The position numbers and the translations under genes are program-made. The notes beneath the pieces were generated by a model. That model worked only from the letters and a program-made list of their open reading frames with translations. It was not told where the DNA came from and made no database searches. A stretch of 28,227 nucleotides of DNA from the NCBI GenBank assembly GCA_002470275.1, contig DKNY01000009.1, positions 1-28,227 of the forward strand, written 5' to 3'. The stretch comes from Gammaproteobacteria bacterium UBA7376 (GTDB taxonomy: Bacteria > Pseudomonadota > Gammaproteobacteria > Pseudomonadales > Azotimanducaceae). How positions within the stretch are numbered: the first letter of the stretch is position 1; each line of letters opens with the position of its first letter. Below, piece by piece: positions 1 through 7,816 of the stretch.

Positions 1-434
1 ACTCCTAGATAGCCAAGGCGTCCGGGCAGCGTTCGCTGCGGGTGGGGCTGCCAGCTGAGCAGCATCACCACGGCCACGCAGCCTAACAGACAGCCCAGCA
101 ATGTTCGGAGCAGGTCGGATGGCAATAGCGGTGCAATAAATCCTGAAGCGGCACTGCCGACAAGCAGCCAGGGCAGCAGCCCAGAAAAGGCGTCCCAGTG
201 TACCCGCTGCGCGCGAATTTGGGCCCACGCCGCCGAGGCCGAGGTGAGGGTGATACAGGTGAGCGATGTAGCCAGCGCCACAAGCAGGGCAAGCTCCGGG
301 GAGAACTTATTTGACGCGGTGTAAATCAGGTAGAGCGCTGGCACAATGACGACTCCTCCACCAATGCCTAGCATGCCCGCCAGGAAACCGCTGAACACGC
401 CGAGCAGGAGATAGAGTGCAATGTATTCTGGCAT
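1..434 (-). CDS. TSUP (TauE/SafE) family permease, C-terminus cut by window edge
   Basis: Inner-membrane permease of the sulfite exporter TauE/SafE (TSUP) family, which moves small sulfur or organic anions; the substrate cannot be told. Reading leftward from ATG at 434-432 gives 144 residues that run off the window. The N-terminus has the family pattern: a first hydrophobic helix, then GMLGIGGGVVIVPAL (about residues 20-34), followed by further hydrophobic helices. The ATG at 434 is the first start before the hydrophobic helix; its ribosome-binding site is weak. It is divergent from the MORN gene, with about 64 bases between the two starts. Family membership is clear from the glycine-rich motif and hydrophobicity; function beyond that is unknown. 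Confidence 0.8.
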   Translation of the reverse strand, partial: MPEYIALYLLLGVFSGFLAGMLGIGGGVVIVPALYLIYTASNKFSPELALLVALATSLTCITLTSASAAWAQIRAQRVHWDAFSGLLPWLLVGSAASGFIAPLLPSDLLRTLLGCLLGCVAVVMLLSWQPHPQRTLPGRLGYLG

Positions 435-498
435 GTTTCTTATTGAGGTTATGATCGCGACAGCGCGCCGGCGAGAGAGTGTAGCGGAGTTCTTATTC

Positions 499-1506
499 AT
501 GCAGAACCATCTCGAAAGCAACCTGGTGAAATTCCTGTTCAGCCTATTGCTGGTCATCCCAGTCGGTGTTGCCCAGGCACAGGAAGAGATGGTGGAACTT
601 GCCAATGGCGACCGCTATATCGGTGAATTGGTGAATGGCGAGCTATCTGGCGACGTCTCTTACGTTTGGGCTGATGGGGCACGCTATCAGGGAACCTTCG
701 AGAACGATAAGCCCAATGGGACCGGCAGCTATAGCTGGCCGGATGGGAGACGGTACAGCGGGTCTTTCGTTGCGGGAAGGCGCGAGGGCCAGGGAACCTT
801 GACCTGGCCAAATGGCGATGTGTACGAGGGTGATTTCAGCGATAACCTGATGCAGGGTCAGGGCACCTTTACATCGGCGAAGGGTGAGCGCTATGAGGGT
901 GGCTTTGTGAACAACGAGCGTCACGGCCAGGGCCAAATTAGCTGGGTGACCGGTCAGCGCTTTGAGGGTGAACTGCGGAAAAACCGGCCCCATGGCCAGG
1001 GTCATCTGACCTTTAGCGATGGGCGGTATTACATTGGTGAATTTCGTGCGGGCGCGAGAACCGGTCGGGGTACCTTGGTCTGGCCCAATCAAAATCGGTA
1101 TGTGGGGGACTTTGTTGACGATCAGCGACAGGGCCAGGGGGTTTTCTATTGGCTTGACGGCAGCACCTATCGAGGTGCCTTCAACCAAGGTCAGCAGCTT
1201 GGGTGGGGTATTTTAGTCAACCCGGCAGGCGAAGCATTTGTTCAATATTGGTCTGAGACCGAGCTCAAAATGGAGTATCCGCTGGTGGCTAACCCAGCGT
1301 GCGGATTGCGTTACCAGGGTAAGGAATGGATGTTTCGAAGCAGAACCTGCATCAACGGCCTGGCTCACGGCAGCGGGCTTGCGGCCAGCTTAGACGGGAC
1401 ATCCATCATCCCGGATGGAGCGTTTATCCTGGGCAGGTACCAGGCTGGGCGCATCATCGCGCTGCCGCCTGCACGCCTGACGGCCGATCTTGGTGCGCCA
1501 CAGTGA
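499..1506 (+). CDS. Exported MORN-repeat protein
   Basis: 335-residue protein with a signal peptide (hydrophobic stretch FLFSLLLVIPVGVAQA, cleavage likely before QEEM) and about nine tandem MORN repeats of about 23 residues (Y-x-G-x-F ... G-x-G-x-x-x-W-x-x-G) filling residues about 35-255. The last ~80 residues lack the repeat and hold several cysteines. MORN repeats form elongated beta-hairpin rods that bind lipids or proteins; in bacteria their role is mostly unknown. The ATG at 499 is preferred to the upstream in-frame ATG at 421, because a CGGAG ribosome-binding site lies nine bases before it, the signal peptide starts just after it, and 421 would overlap the divergent gene. The stop overlaps the start of the following kinase by 4 nt, so the two are probably translated together and may work together at the envelope. 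Confidence 0.85.
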   Translation: MQNHLESNLVKFLFSLLLVIPVGVAQAQEEMVELANGDRYIGELVNGELSGDVSYVWADGARYQGTFENDKPNGTGSYSWPDGRRYSGSFVAGRREGQGTLTWPNGDVYEGDFSDNLMQGQGTFTSAKGERYEGGFVNNERHGQGQISWVTGQRFEGELRKNRPHGQGHLTFSDGRYYIGEFRAGARTGRGTLVWPNQNRYVGDFVDDQRQGQGVFYWLDGSTYRGAFNQGQQLGWGILVNPAGEAFVQYWSETELKMEYPLVANPACGLRYQGKEWMFRSRTCINGLAHGSGLAASLDGTSIIPDGAFILGRYQAGRIIALPPARLTADLGAPQ

Positions 1507-3776
1507 ATGACTTTCTGAACTACATTCCCGACGACTTTCAGGTTCTTGAGTGGATAAGCCTAAAGGAGCAGAGTGCCGTTGCGCGGGTTCAGGGGAGGAA
1601 GGATGGCGCTTGGCGCGTTCTGAAGCTTAAAAAGACAGCCGATGCTGAGGCGGGTTTGCTGGCTGAACTAAAACATCCGGGCATCGTGCAGCTAGAGGGG
1701 GTGCGCGACATGGGCGGGGTCCAGTGTCTGATCCTCGAAAATCTTGTGGGCGGCAGTCTAGATGAGCAGCTCGAGTATGGGCTCCCCGTTCAATTTTTGT
1801 GGACGGCGCTAAACCAAATTTGTTCTGCGCTGGGTCGCATTCATGAGCTGGAATACATTCACGGGGACCTCAAGCCCGAGCATGTTTTATTCAGCCTAAA
1901 CGGCGGCGTTAGGCTTATCGATCTGCATGCCGCTCGCCCTTTTCATACCTTAACTGATCAAAAGGCGTTGGTAGCGTCTAGGCCGGACAGCGGCACGTTG
2001 GAATATCTTGCGCCGGAGCGGTTGAGCGGAGATGCCTCGGACGGTCGAGCGGATTTTTACAGCCTAGGAGTCATGATCTTTCACCTGTTGAGTGGCCGGC
2101 TGCCGTTCGAGTCTTCAGATCGCGAAAAGATTTTGCAGATGCATTTGCATGATCCGATACCGCGCCTGCCCCTTCACTTTTCGAAGCAGCAGCCCTTAGT
2201 CAATGGCCTGATGGCGAAGCGGCCTGCAGATCGTTTCGCCAACGCCGACGCCGTGCGTCAGGCGCTGGAGGACTGTGCCCCAGACGACCTGCAGGCCTCT
2301 ATCGCGATACGATCAGCCGCGATCGTAACCGACGAAATTTTACGCATCAGTGATCAGCTGCGCTCCCTGCCTGGGGAGCGGCAGCAAATACAACGCCGGC
2401 TTCGGCGAAAGCGTCGCCGCCGTCAGGCGCTCCAGGTCACCGGTGTGGGCCTTGCGTTGCTGCTGGCCACGGGCACGGCCTTCCTGGTGCGAGACGCCTG
2501 GATGCCGACAGTTTCTGCTGTTGCACTCGAGTTGGGCATTATTGAGGACCGACAACTGAATCAGGCGTGGAATGAGGCGGACTCTCTGAGACAGGATCCC
2601 AATCAAAGTTTAGCGACCATTTACGGCGCCTACCAGCGCGTGTTGGTGCTGTCTCCCGACAATGCGGCGGCTCGGCAAGCCATTCAGACCCTGGCCCAAG
2701 ACTGGAAGGCCTCGATCGAAGATGCCCTGCAAAAAGATGACCTATCCTTGGCCGAATCTCGCCTGCTAGAGGCCAATCAGGTGCTGGGTGAAGACCCTAT
2801 CTTGATGGTGTTGTCCTTGCGGCTGCAAAACCGATTTCGTGCGGAGCGCCTGTTGGCCAGTACCCGAACTCTATTGGCTGAAAATGGGCTGTCTGACCTG
2901 CCCAGCGCCGCTGCTGCGCTTCAGGCCTATCAAGAAATTATGAGGATCGCACCTCGCCATCCAGGGGCGGAAGCAGGCCTTCAGGAAATCGCCGAGCACT
3001 ACAGCCAACTCGCAGCGGATGCTGCGCTGGCTGGAGAAGTCAACCTTGCGATCATGCTGCTCGAAAGAGCGACCGCCGCGAATAACGAATTACGAGACCT
3101 GGATCGGGTTCGGCAGCTGATCTCCGAGGCGACGAGCATCCAAAGCGCCTTAGCGGAGCTGCTGGATAATGCTCGCCGCCTCCGTGCCGAGGGTCGAACC
3201 CTTACGCCTCCTGGCGCTAATGCAGCAGAACTTTATCAGCAGGTTCTAGCTACGGATCCAGACAACGCGACCGCCGCTCAAGGGCTGGAGGAGCTGGTCT
3301 CTCAAACACGAATGCAAATCCAGGAAGCCCTTGGGGTCAACAACATGCGTCAAGCGGAGTCGCTGCTTGAGCAGGCGGTTAGCGTGGGGCTAGCGGCTTC
3401 GTCCGTGGCCCTCATGCGGGCCAGCATTGATTCAGAAAAACAGCGCTTAGCGTTGATTGAGGCGATGCTGAGCAGGTCCAGGGGGCTGCTGGCGGAAGGG
3501 TTTATCACGCAACCCGCGGATAACAATGCAACCAGCCTGCTGAGAGAAATCCTCGCGCTTGAGAGCGATCATTCCGAAGCGAAAGCGCTCTTGCTACAGG
3601 CTGCTCGGCGTTTGGTAGAGGTTGCCCGGGAGGCACGACGGGCCGGGTTGGCAACGCAGGCTGACGAATACTTAGGGCTCGCGTTGGCTCTGTTTCCGGA
3701 ACGTGGAGAGTGGATTCAGCTACGGGCAGAATGGCGCGATGAGGCGGACGAGAGGGATACCGTTGGCCTGCGTTAG
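1503..3776 (+). CDS. Membrane-anchored Ser/Thr protein kinase (atypical active site) with repetitive TPR-like C-terminal region
   Basis: 757-residue protein. Residues 1-270 are a protein-kinase domain: Lys41 in VLKLKK, Glu55 in the alpha-C region, catalytic loop HGDLKPEHVL (Asp122, Lys124), metal Asp140 in IDLH, and APE at 170-172. A basic segment (about 295-308), one membrane helix (about 310-331) and a mostly helical region follow. That region carries four modules of about 100 residues, each with a TPR-like 'PDNA..A..GL' core (near residues 384, 483, 585 and 687). The topology predicts a cytoplasmic kinase and a periplasmic tail. Oddities: HGD replaces HRD, His127 replaces the usual Asn after KPE, DLH replaces DFG, and there is no clear GxGxxG loop, so activity may be reduced or lost. 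The GTG at 1503 overlaps the MORN stop (GTGA), which decides the start. Targets are unknown; the MORN protein is the obvious candidate partner. Confidence 0.85.
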   Translation: MNDFLNYIPDDFQVLEWISLKEQSAVARVQGRKDGAWRVLKLKKTADAEAGLLAELKHPGIVQLEGVRDMGGVQCLILENLVGGSLDEQLEYGLPVQFLWTALNQICSALGRIHELEYIHGDLKPEHVLFSLNGGVRLIDLHAARPFHTLTDQKALVASRPDSGTLEYLAPERLSGDASDGRADFYSLGVMIFHLLSGRLPFESSDREKILQMHLHDPIPRLPLHFSKQQPLVNGLMAKRPADRFANADAVRQALEDCAPDDLQASIAIRSAAIVTDEILRISDQLRSLPGERQQIQRRLRRKRRRRQALQVTGVGLALLLATGTAFLVRDAWMPTVSAVALELGIIEDRQLNQAWNEADSLRQDPNQSLATIYGAYQRVLVLSPDNAAARQAIQTLAQDWKASIEDALQKDDLSLAESRLLEANQVLGEDPILMVLSLRLQNRFRAERLLASTRTLLAENGLSDLPSAAAALQAYQEIMRIAPRHPGAEAGLQEIAEHYSQLAADAALAGEVNLAIMLLERATAANNELRDLDRVRQLISEATSIQSALAELLDNARRLRAEGRTLTPPGANAAELYQQVLATDPDNATAAQGLEELVSQTRMQIQEALGVNNMRQAESLLEQAVSVGLAASSVALMRASIDSEKQRLALIEAMLSRSRGLLAEGFITQPADNNATSLLREILALESDHSEAKALLLQAARRLVEVAREARRAGLATQADEYLGLALALFPERGEWIQLRAEWRDEADERDTVGLR

Positions 3777-3782
3777 GGCTTG

Positions 3783-3811
3783 TTGCTTTTGCCCGAACCG
3801 GCTCCTATATT
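3783..3811 (+). promoter_or_regulatory. Candidate sigma-70 promoter for the metallo-hydrolase gene
   Basis: TTGCTT (3783-3788) and TATATT (3806-3811) are separated by exactly 17 bases, in the short gap between the kinase stop and the metallo-hydrolase start. Spacing and the -10 match are good and the -35 is fair. Seen by eye only. Confidence 0.4.
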
Positions 3812-3847
3812 GCCGCCGGAGACCCCCGAACTCAGAGAGGAGCGACC

Positions 3848-4756
3848 ATGCCAGTTGAGATTCCCTTTCGCCGAAAGCTTGAATTCGAGTACGGCAAGGT
3901 CGTTAGCGTGGCGCCGGGTATTCGGCGAGTGGTCGCCAATAACCCAAGCCCCTTTACCTTCCACGGCACGGGCACCTACATTCTAGGAACCGGAAAGGTG
4001 GCGGTGATTGATCCCGGCCCGGATGATGATCAGCACATCCAGGCGATCCTGCAGGGCTTGGGCGATGAATCGATCAGTCATATTCTCATCACGCACACCC
4101 ATATGGACCACTCGCCAGGGGCGCGCCCGCTACAGGCCATTTGTGGGGCACCGACCTATGCTTACGGCCCTCACGGGGCGGGCAAAATTGAGCAGGGTGT
4201 TCAAGTGGAAGAGGGCGGCGACATGGACTTTGTCCCCGACCACCTTGTGCGCGATGGGGACATCATCGCCGGCGGAGACTGGTCGGTGGAATGTGTCTAT
4301 ACCCCTGGTCATACCTCGAATCATATGTGTTTCCAGCTTAGAGAACAGCGTGCCTTGTTCACGGGAGATCATGTCATGGGTTGGTCTACCAGTATTATCT
4401 CGCCCCCAGATGGTGACATGGCGGCCTACATGGACAGTTTGCATCGTCTGCTAGAGCGCGATGATGACACCTATTGGCCCACTCATGGCCCGGAAATATC
4501 TGAGCCGCGAGCGCTGGTTAGGGCGTTCATCGAGCATCGCCGTGAACGTGAACAGCAAATTTTGGATTGTGTGGCCGGTGGGACCCAGCTAATCAGCCAG
4601 ATGGTGCCACTGATGTACCGAGATACCCCGGAATTTATGTATCCGGCTGCGGCGCGTAGCGTGCTGGCGGCGGTTGAATATCTGGTTTCTATCCAGGCGC
4701 TTCAAGCTGAAGAGGGTGGTGTCGCCAGCATGGGCGCGCGCTACCGATTGCCCTAG
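3848..4756 (+). CDS. MBL-fold metallo-hydrolase, LACTB2-like
   Basis: 302-residue cytoplasmic metallo-beta-lactamase-fold hydrolase. The dinuclear zinc motif HTHMDH is at residues 83-88. Further metal ligands follow in TPGHTSNH and in TGDHVMGWSTSII, and THGP comes near residue 215. The C-terminal ~70 residues, starting at the Arg-rich EHRREREQQ, match the winged-helix tail of LACTB2-like and glyoxalase-II-like proteins. Substrates in this group range from thioesters to RNA, so no reaction is assigned. The ATG at 3848 has an AGAGGAG site upstream. It follows the kinase by 71 bases, where a promoter-like sequence lies, so it may be transcribed separately. It is convergent with the sensor kinase gene, nine bases away, and no terminator is visible there. 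Confidence 0.85.
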   Translation: MPVEIPFRRKLEFEYGKVVSVAPGIRRVVANNPSPFTFHGTGTYILGTGKVAVIDPGPDDDQHIQAILQGLGDESISHILITHTHMDHSPGARPLQAICGAPTYAYGPHGAGKIEQGVQVEEGGDMDFVPDHLVRDGDIIAGGDWSVECVYTPGHTSNHMCFQLREQRALFTGDHVMGWSTSIISPPDGDMAAYMDSLHRLLERDDDTYWPTHGPEISEPRALVRAFIEHRREREQQILDCVAGGTQLISQMVPLMYRDTPEFMYPAAARSVLAAVEYLVSIQALQAEEGGVASMGARYRLP

Positions 4757-4765
4757 GGACTTCTG

Positions 4766-6964
4766 CTAGGCTTTGACGGCCTTGGGTTCCGTGATCAGCG
4801 GAGCAGCCTCCTGTGTCGCCGAGTATGCGGCAGGCAGCTGAATTAAGAAGGCAACGCCACTGCCGTCCTCTAAATTTCTGGCATCGACGCTACCCCCGTG
4901 ATGCTCGGCGATAATGCGAACCACATGCAGACCCAGACCAAAGTGGAGGCGATTCTGCTGGCCACGATGGCTCACCATCGAGTCGAAGATCGTTTTTAAG
5001 AGTTCGGGTGCCAGCACCGGCCCGCGGTTGGCGACGCTGATCTGCAGGAAGTCATCCAACCGATCCAGCTGCACGCGGATGGGGGTATGGGTGCGATGAA
5101 AATCTACGGCGTTATCAATGACCTTATCCATCATTTGTTCGATGCGAAAATCCGAGACCTCGGCATAGGCAGAGGAGGGCGTGCCCCGATATTTAAACTG
5201 CACGCCCCGCTGGGAGAAAGAGCAATTTGCCACGTAGCTGGACAGCAGTTCGTTCAGGTCGATGGGCTCCAGCTCTTCTGCCTCTAACGACTCCTCTAAG
5301 TTTGCGGCATCGGCCAAATTTTGTACGATTGATCCAATACGGTGAACGCCCCGTTGGGCGCTATCCAAATATTTGCTCTGATCAATTTGCGGATGCTCCT
5401 GGGCAAGATTTTGCAGAGAGGTGCTGAGCGTATTGAGGGGGTTATTGATCTCGTGACGTAGGGTTCTGGGCATGCTCTCCAAAAAGGCATTGTGCTGCTT
5501 GAGCTTCTCAAGCATTCCGGAAACACTCCGCGCCAGGTCACCGATCTCGTCACCGGCTTCCATTTCGTTAGACAGCCGTGCTTTTTTCAGGCGACCGCGT
5601 GCGTCAATCGCCGCTGAAGCCTCTCGGCGCAGATTGCGAATGCGCCAAGCCAGGCGGCCCGCGAAAGCCAGGAGAGCGGTAAAAATAGCGAGCAAGCTAA
5701 GGACGGACAACGCCAACACCTGTTCCATCGCAGATCGCTGAAAACGCAAGATATCGTCAATATTTTGCTCAACAATCACGGTACCGATCACGGATTCATC
5801 AGAAACAATGGGATGGGCGGCTAGGATAATCTCGGCGTTTTCCGAGAGGGGGTTCCTGAGGGCAATAGGTTCTCCGGTCAAGGAAACGCGCAAGGCCCTC
5901 TCTGAGGGCGTCATCCCCTCCGTTTCCTGGTCGCCGCCTGCCTCGATCGGCTCGCGCATGACTAGCTCATGTATCCAAGGGCGCATGGCTTCGAAGACCT
6001 GTGATAACTCGGTCAACAACCCTGAAGAGACCGGGGCATCTATATCCTGTCGAATATCCCCCACCTCGGCCCGTACCCGCTGCATATCGTCTATGACCAG
6101 GATTCGAGCCCCCGCGTACCCGAGACCCTTCACGATGTTACGCACCTCAGGGGTGCGCAGGACCACCAGATTGAAGCTTTGCTTGTTATTTTTCGGAAGC
6201 GTTTGCGTGCTTCGGTCAATGGTGCGGGCGACGGCGTCGTCCACATCAATGAAGGTCAGGCCAAAGAATCGGCGTGAGCCCAGCAGCGCTAGGGGGATGC
6301 GTAGCTCAACCTCGGTAACGTCCTTGCCTGCGCTTCGCAGGAGGACCCCTTGCACGCGATTTTCCGCAGCGCCAACGGCTGCGTAACGCCATTGTTCATC
6401 CATCGCATACCCCGTCACCACCCCGGATTGCTCGAAGATGATGGCCAAGCGGCCATTTTCGCCGTCGCTGCTAACGAAGTTAAGACGAATGTGGTCCGCG
6501 TTATCCAATCGCAGATAGTCCGAGTCTCGATGGATGAGGATGTCGTCCCTGATCCGCATATGAACGTATAGGAAGTCTGCTCGCTCCCCCAGGATCAGCG
6601 AGAAATCCGCATCCTGGCCGCCGGTTGGTGAACCAAAGCTTAAATATTCTCCCTGGGCTTCTTCTCCCCAATCGTCTACCTGTCCATCCAGCCGGATCGT
6701 ATTTTCTAATGGCTGGGCATAGAGTGGTTCAAAGTCGTCCAGATTGACGGGCATATCGTTAAACAAATCCTCCCGTCCGTTGAACAGCGTGGAGATGCCC
6801 TCGGCGGTCAGGAGCTGGGCCTGGGACTGGCCCTGGATCAGGAGGCGCTCCATCTCCACCAACTGCCGGTAGCTGAACCAGGGGATAATTAACAGGGCTA
6901 GCCCCATGATCGCCAGCTTGGTGCCGAGGCGCGGCCCCCTGATTTTGCGGAAAAACCCCGGCAT
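4766..6964 (-). CDS. pdsS: Sensor histidine kinase, PdsS-like (dedicated sortase system type)
   Basis: 732-residue inner-membrane histidine kinase. Order: short basic N-terminus, membrane helix (about 17-32), and a large periplasmic region. The first part of that region (about 70-250; LDGQVDDWGE at its start, TEVELRIPLALLG near its end) resembles a family-9 carbohydrate-binding (CBM9-like/DOMON) fold. A second membrane helix (about 412-434), HAMP, H-box TLRHEINNPLNT (His about 503), N-box DKVIDNAVDF and G-box HFGLGLHVVR follow. The usual DxGxG is written ANRGP. The layout and phrases such as FDSMVSHR match what I recall of the kinase paired with proteobacterial dedicated sortase (TIGR03785 type). 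I chose the ATG at 6964: it lies 10 bases after the regulator stop with AAGGGCGG in front, whereas the longer ORF would run into the regulator gene. No sortase or LPXTG protein is present here. Confidence 0.8.
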   Translation of the reverse strand: MPGFFRKIRGPRLGTKLAIMGLALLIIPWFSYRQLVEMERLLIQGQSQAQLLTAEGISTLFNGREDLFNDMPVNLDDFEPLYAQPLENTIRLDGQVDDWGEEAQGEYLSFGSPTGGQDADFSLILGERADFLYVHMRIRDDILIHRDSDYLRLDNADHIRLNFVSSDGENGRLAIIFEQSGVVTGYAMDEQWRYAAVGAAENRVQGVLLRSAGKDVTEVELRIPLALLGSRRFFGLTFIDVDDAVARTIDRSTQTLPKNNKQSFNLVVLRTPEVRNIVKGLGYAGARILVIDDMQRVRAEVGDIRQDIDAPVSSGLLTELSQVFEAMRPWIHELVMREPIEAGGDQETEGMTPSERALRVSLTGEPIALRNPLSENAEIILAAHPIVSDESVIGTVIVEQNIDDILRFQRSAMEQVLALSVLSLLAIFTALLAFAGRLAWRIRNLRREASAAIDARGRLKKARLSNEMEAGDEIGDLARSVSGMLEKLKQHNAFLESMPRTLRHEINNPLNTLSTSLQNLAQEHPQIDQSKYLDSAQRGVHRIGSIVQNLADAANLEESLEAEELEPIDLNELLSSYVANCSFSQRGVQFKYRGTPSSAYAEVSDFRIEQMMDKVIDNAVDFHRTHTPIRVQLDRLDDFLQISVANRGPVLAPELLKTIFDSMVSHRGQQNRLHFGLGLHVVRIIAEHHGGSVDARNLEDGSGVAFLIQLPAAYSATQEAAPLITEPKAVKA

Positions 6965-6974
6965 ATCGCCGCCC

Positions 6975-7676
6975 TTACTGCTTCGACCAGCGATAGCCGA
7001 AGCCGTATTCGCTCTTGATGCAGGAAAAAGAATCATCAACCCGCTCAAACTTCTTCCGAATGTTCCGCATATGGGTATTGATGGTGTTGTTGGTCACCAA
7101 ACTTTGCATGGTTGCGTTCATTAGAGTCTCATAGCTCACGGCGTGGCCCGGCGCACGGACTAGCTTTGACAACATCCTGAACTCGGTGCCTGACAGGTCG
7201 ATTCGCTCGCCCTTCCACGAAACCAAGAGCGCGTCTAGATCCAGGGCCAGGTGACCGATCATGCGCTCGGCTTTGTTTTCGCTGCGAGTGGGTGCGCTCC
7301 TGGCCTCGTTGATACGCAGCAAGCTAGAAATTCGTTCGGCCAAGTAATCAAGAGAGATGGGCTTGGGTAAGTAGTCCCAGGCGCCCAGACGCAGCCCCGA
7401 AATTTTGTCGATCTCGTCAATTCGTTCCGTGAGGAAGATAACGGGCAGGGTTGGTGACCGTGTCAGCAAATCCCGACAGAGCTGAAAGCCTGCATCAACC
7501 TCATCGCCGAGAATGATGTCGAGGATCGCGAGGTCAGGGAGGGCGGCATCGAATCCAGCCAGCGCCTCTTCGCTGGAGCCATAGGCGCGTACCTGATAAC
7601 CCTTGTTGCTGATGGCATCAGCATAGTTGGAACGCTGATCAGGATCGTCTTCCACGATGACAATGCTTTTAGCCAA
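6975..7676 (-). CDS. pdsR: OmpR-type response regulator, PdsR-like
   Basis: 233 residues: receiver domain (acidic pair Glu9/Asp10, phospho-acceptor Asp53 in AILDIILGD, Thr in FLTE, Lys in LPKPIS) followed by a winged-helix DNA-binding domain (about residues 140-230, ending in YGFGYRW). DNA-binding partner of the kinase encoded 10 bases downstream. The receiver wording (NYADAISNKGYQV, DAGFQLCRDL, SPTLPVIFLT) closely resembles regulators of the proteobacterial dedicated sortase system (TIGR03787 type) as I recall them. The start is a TTG at 7676-7674. It is supported by a perfect AGGAGG (7687-7682) five bases upstream and by the family N-terminus MAKSIVIVEDD. The gene is divergent from pnuC over a 140-base region holding an inverted repeat. 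Confidence 0.85.
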   Translation of the reverse strand: MAKSIVIVEDDPDQRSNYADAISNKGYQVRAYGSSEEALAGFDAALPDLAILDIILGDEVDAGFQLCRDLLTRSPTLPVIFLTERIDEIDKISGLRLGAWDYLPKPISLDYLAERISSLLRINEARSAPTRSENKAERMIGHLALDLDALLVSWKGERIDLSGTEFRMLSKLVRAPGHAVSYETLMNATMQSLVTNNTINTHMRNIRKKFERVDDSFSCIKSEYGFGYRWSKQ

Positions 7677-7740
7677 AATTTCCTCCTAGTACCTGCTGGG
7701 CATAGTCTACCGACTTTTATGCTCAAACCACGAAGACGAT

Positions 7741-7764
7741 TGACAACGCCTAGAAGGGTTGTCA
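7741..7764. promoter_or_regulatory. Inverted repeat in pdsR/pnuC divergent intergenic region, candidate operator
   Basis: TGACAAC (7741-7747) and GTTGTCA (7758-7764) form a perfect 7-base inverted repeat with a 10-base spacer. With the preceding T, the left arm reads TTGACA, a perfect -35 hexamer on the + strand. I see no good -10 at 16-18 bases, so I call it an operator candidate rather than a promoter. It could serve the divergent regulator gene or pnuC. Confidence 0.4.
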
Positions 7765-7816
7765 TTGCATCCCACTCGACGCAACCTTCTCACACCGATG
7801 AAGGAATCAAAACCAT

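Noticed and set aside
421..498. Longer start for the MORN protein at 421
   Set aside because: It would overlap the start of the divergent TSUP gene and bury the signal peptide; 499 has a ribosome-binding site.
643..1188. 181-codon ORF on the minus strand within the MORN gene
   Set aside because: Antisense shadow created by the repetitive MORN codons; low complexity and no family features.
1326..1502. Upstream extension of the kinase frame inside the MORN gene
   Set aside because: The sequence is an out-of-frame shadow of the MORN protein with no kinase-like content; GTG 1503 overlaps the MORN stop as expected for coupled genes.
5808..6386. 192-codon ORF opposite the sensor kinase
   Set aside because: Arg/Ser/Thr-rich composition typical of an antisense frame; the kinase frame is clearly real.
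6965..7048. Longer N-terminus for the sensor kinase
   Set aside because: It reads through the 3' end of the regulator gene; the ATG at 6964 has its own ribosome-binding site.
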